Positions 6,350 through 7,086 of a stretch of 7,086 nt of DNA are shown here, in pieces. The position numbers and the translations under genes are program-made. The notes under the pieces were generated by a model. That model was not told the origin of the DNA. It saw only the letters and a list, made by a program, of their open reading frames with translations, and did no database searches. The DNA comes from Frankia sp. GTDB taxonomy: Bacteria > Actinomycetota > Actinomycetes > Frankiales > Frankiaceae. Every line of letters starts with the position of its first letter. The stretch's first letter is position 1. The DNA lies in NCBI GenBank assembly GCA_019689615.1, contig JADGHD010000260.1, positions 1-7,086 on the forward strand, given 5' to 3'.

Positions 6350-6378
6350 ACTCTACGAGCGCCTCGGATACGCATCAA
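6350..6378 (-). promoter_or_regulatory. Predicted promoter of the importer operon
   Basis: On the minus strand, TTGATG (6373-6378) as -35 and TAGAGT (6350-6355) as -10 are separated by exactly 17 bases. Each matches the sigma70-type consensus at four of six positions, and the -10 fits the actinobacterial TAnnnT pattern. Transcription would start near 6343, leaving a leader of about 100 bases before the ATPase GTG at 6243. An A5 run at 6402-6406 lies upstream on the plus strand and could act like an UP element. Confidence 0.5.
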
Positions 6379-6478
6379 CCGTTCGATGACTGTCCAACCG
6401 CAAAAAGCGCTCCCCCACCGCCGGCCCGGGCGACCCAACGGCAAGGCAGCGCGGCCGGCAGGCCCGCGACGACGCCGG

Positions 6479-6524
6479 CCGGAGCCCGGCCGGTCCCTTG
6501 CGGGCGGAATGGGACCGGCTCCGG
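6479..6524. other. Interrupted inverted repeat upstream of dcd
   Basis: CCGGTCCC (6490-6497) pairs with GGGACCGG (6511-6518) across a 13-base loop, and after a 5-base bulge CCGGAG (6479-6484) pairs with CTCCGG (6519-6524), giving 14 pairs in all. It ends four bases before the possible dcd -10 box and overlaps where a -35 would be. Between divergent genes a terminator is not expected, so it may be an operator or may insulate the two promoters. It sits in GC-rich spacer where such matches arise fairly easily. Confidence 0.4.
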
Positions 6525-6528
6525 CAGG

Positions 6529-6534
6529 TAGGTT
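6529..6534 (+). promoter_or_regulatory. Possible -10 box for leaderless dcd transcription
   Basis: TAGGTT fits the actinobacterial TAnnnT -10 pattern and ends seven bases before the dcd GTG. This spacing puts the transcription start at or next to the start codon, as in leaderless actinobacterial genes. No strong Shine-Dalgarno sequence precedes the GTG, which agrees with this, but no good -35 box was found. Confidence 0.35.
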
Positions 6535-6541
6535 GCGGGGC

Positions 6542-7086
6542 GTGTTGTTGTCCGACCGGGATATCCGGGCCGAGATCGACGCTGGCCGGGTGGGCCTCGA
6601 CCCGTACGATCCGGCGCTGATCCAGCCGAGCAGCGTCGACCTACGGCTGGACCGGGCCTTCCGGGTGTTCCAGAACCACCGGTACAGCCACATCGACCCG
6701 GCCGTGGAGCAGGAGGACCTGACCGAGCTGATCGCTCCCGAGGGTGACGAACCGTTCGTGCTGCACCCCGGGGAGTTCGTGCTCGGCTCGACGCTCGAGG
6801 TCATCACGCTCCCGAACGACCTGGCCGGGCGGCTGGAGGGCAAGTCGAGCCTCGGCAGGCTTGGCCTGCTCACCCACTCCACCGCGGGCTTCATCGACCC
6901 CGGCTTCTCCGGCCACGTCACCCTGGAGCTGTCGAACGTCGCCACGCTCCCGATCAAGCTGTGGCCCGGGATGAAGATCGGCCAGCTCTGCCTGTTCCGG
7001 CTCTCCTCGCCGGCCGAGCACCCCTACGGCTCGCCCGTCTACGGCTCCCGCTACCAGAACCAGCGCGGCCCCACCCCGTCCCGCGC
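6542..7086 (+). CDS. dcd: dCTP deaminase, 3' end cut by the window
   Basis: Deaminates dCTP to dUTP in the cytoplasm, feeding dTMP synthesis; the Mycobacterium tuberculosis relative is known to also hydrolyse dUTP to dUMP. There are 181 codons and two bases before the window ends. The N-terminus MLLSDRDIRAEI is the family start, followed by QPSSVDLRL (28-36), HPGEFVLGSTLE (75-86), GKSSLGRLGLLTHSTAGFID (100-119) and WPGMKIGQL (141-149). The residues aligning with catalytic Ser111, Arg115 and Glu138 of E. coli Dcd appear to be Ser102, Arg106 and Glu129. The last visible residues, GPTPSR, lie close to the C-terminus in mycobacterial Dcd (about 190 aa), so only some ten residues and the stop are missing. 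The GTG start matches the family N-terminus exactly. It is divergent from the importer operon and is a housekeeping gene, not part of that system. Confidence 0.95.
   Translation, partial: MLLSDRDIRAEIDAGRVGLDPYDPALIQPSSVDLRLDRAFRVFQNHRYSHIDPAVEQEDLTELIAPEGDEPFVLHPGEFVLGSTLEVITLPNDLAGRLEGKSSLGRLGLLTHSTAGFIDPGFSGHVTLELSNVATLPIKLWPGMKIGQLCLFRLSSPAEHPYGSPVYGSRYQNQRGPTPSR

Noticed and set aside
6334..6957. 207-residue minus-strand frame opposite dcd
   Set aside because: dcd on the plus strand has clear family motifs over the same bases. The minus frame is Ser/Arg-rich with no motif, and would also run through the importer promoter.
1..7086. CRISPR array, transposase, phage or defence system, tRNA/rRNA
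   Set aside because: No spaced repeat array, insertion-sequence ends, integrase or nuclease motifs, or tRNA-like cloverleaf were seen. All large genes belong to ordinary transport, regulation or nucleotide-metabolism families.

Overview
The window is very GC-rich DNA, with coding regions dominated by G/C-ending codons, GTG starts and few A/T-rich stretches. This fits a high-GC actinobacterium. The partial dCTP deaminase also closely resembles the mycobacterial/actinobacterial form from memory. A Frankia-like or other soil actinomycete is a plausible guess, but it is only an impression. No phage, transposase, CRISPR, tRNA or rRNA signal was seen.

Layout. (1) 54-1964, plus strand: an ABC-exporter half-transporter (membrane domain fused to ATPase) whose frame is open to the left edge, so its true start may lie outside. 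(2) 1957-2022: a 16-bp tandem duplication over its stop codon, then a strong hairpin lying between the convergent ends of the exporter and the next gene. (3) 2023-6243, minus strand: a cluster that reads, in transcription order, ATPase (5347-6243), permease (4482-5345), lipoprotein substrate-binding protein (3074-4228) and IclR-family regulator (2023-2943). This is a complete SsuABC/TauABC/NitT-type importer with an adjacent regulator. (4) 6244-6541: a divergent intergenic region with a predicted leftward promoter carrying a perfect palindrome just after its -10 box, and a hairpin beside a possible leaderless rightward promoter. (5) 6542 to the right edge, plus strand: dcd, dCTP deaminase, missing only its last residues.

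How the genes work together. The lipoprotein would capture a small, probably anionic organic ligand outside the membrane. The permease and ATPase would import it, and the IclR protein would sense it or a metabolite and control the cluster. The substrate cannot be read from the sequence, and no catabolic enzyme is in view. The exporter and dcd look like unrelated neighbours.

The least ordinary signals concern regulation. Rare TTA leucine codons occur in three of the four importer-cluster genes, two of them within the first 14 codons, and none was found in the flanking genes. Several inverted repeats sit at the promoter, inside the start of the first gene, and at the two wide gene junctions. 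No clearly new biological system was found; the gene families are all familiar.
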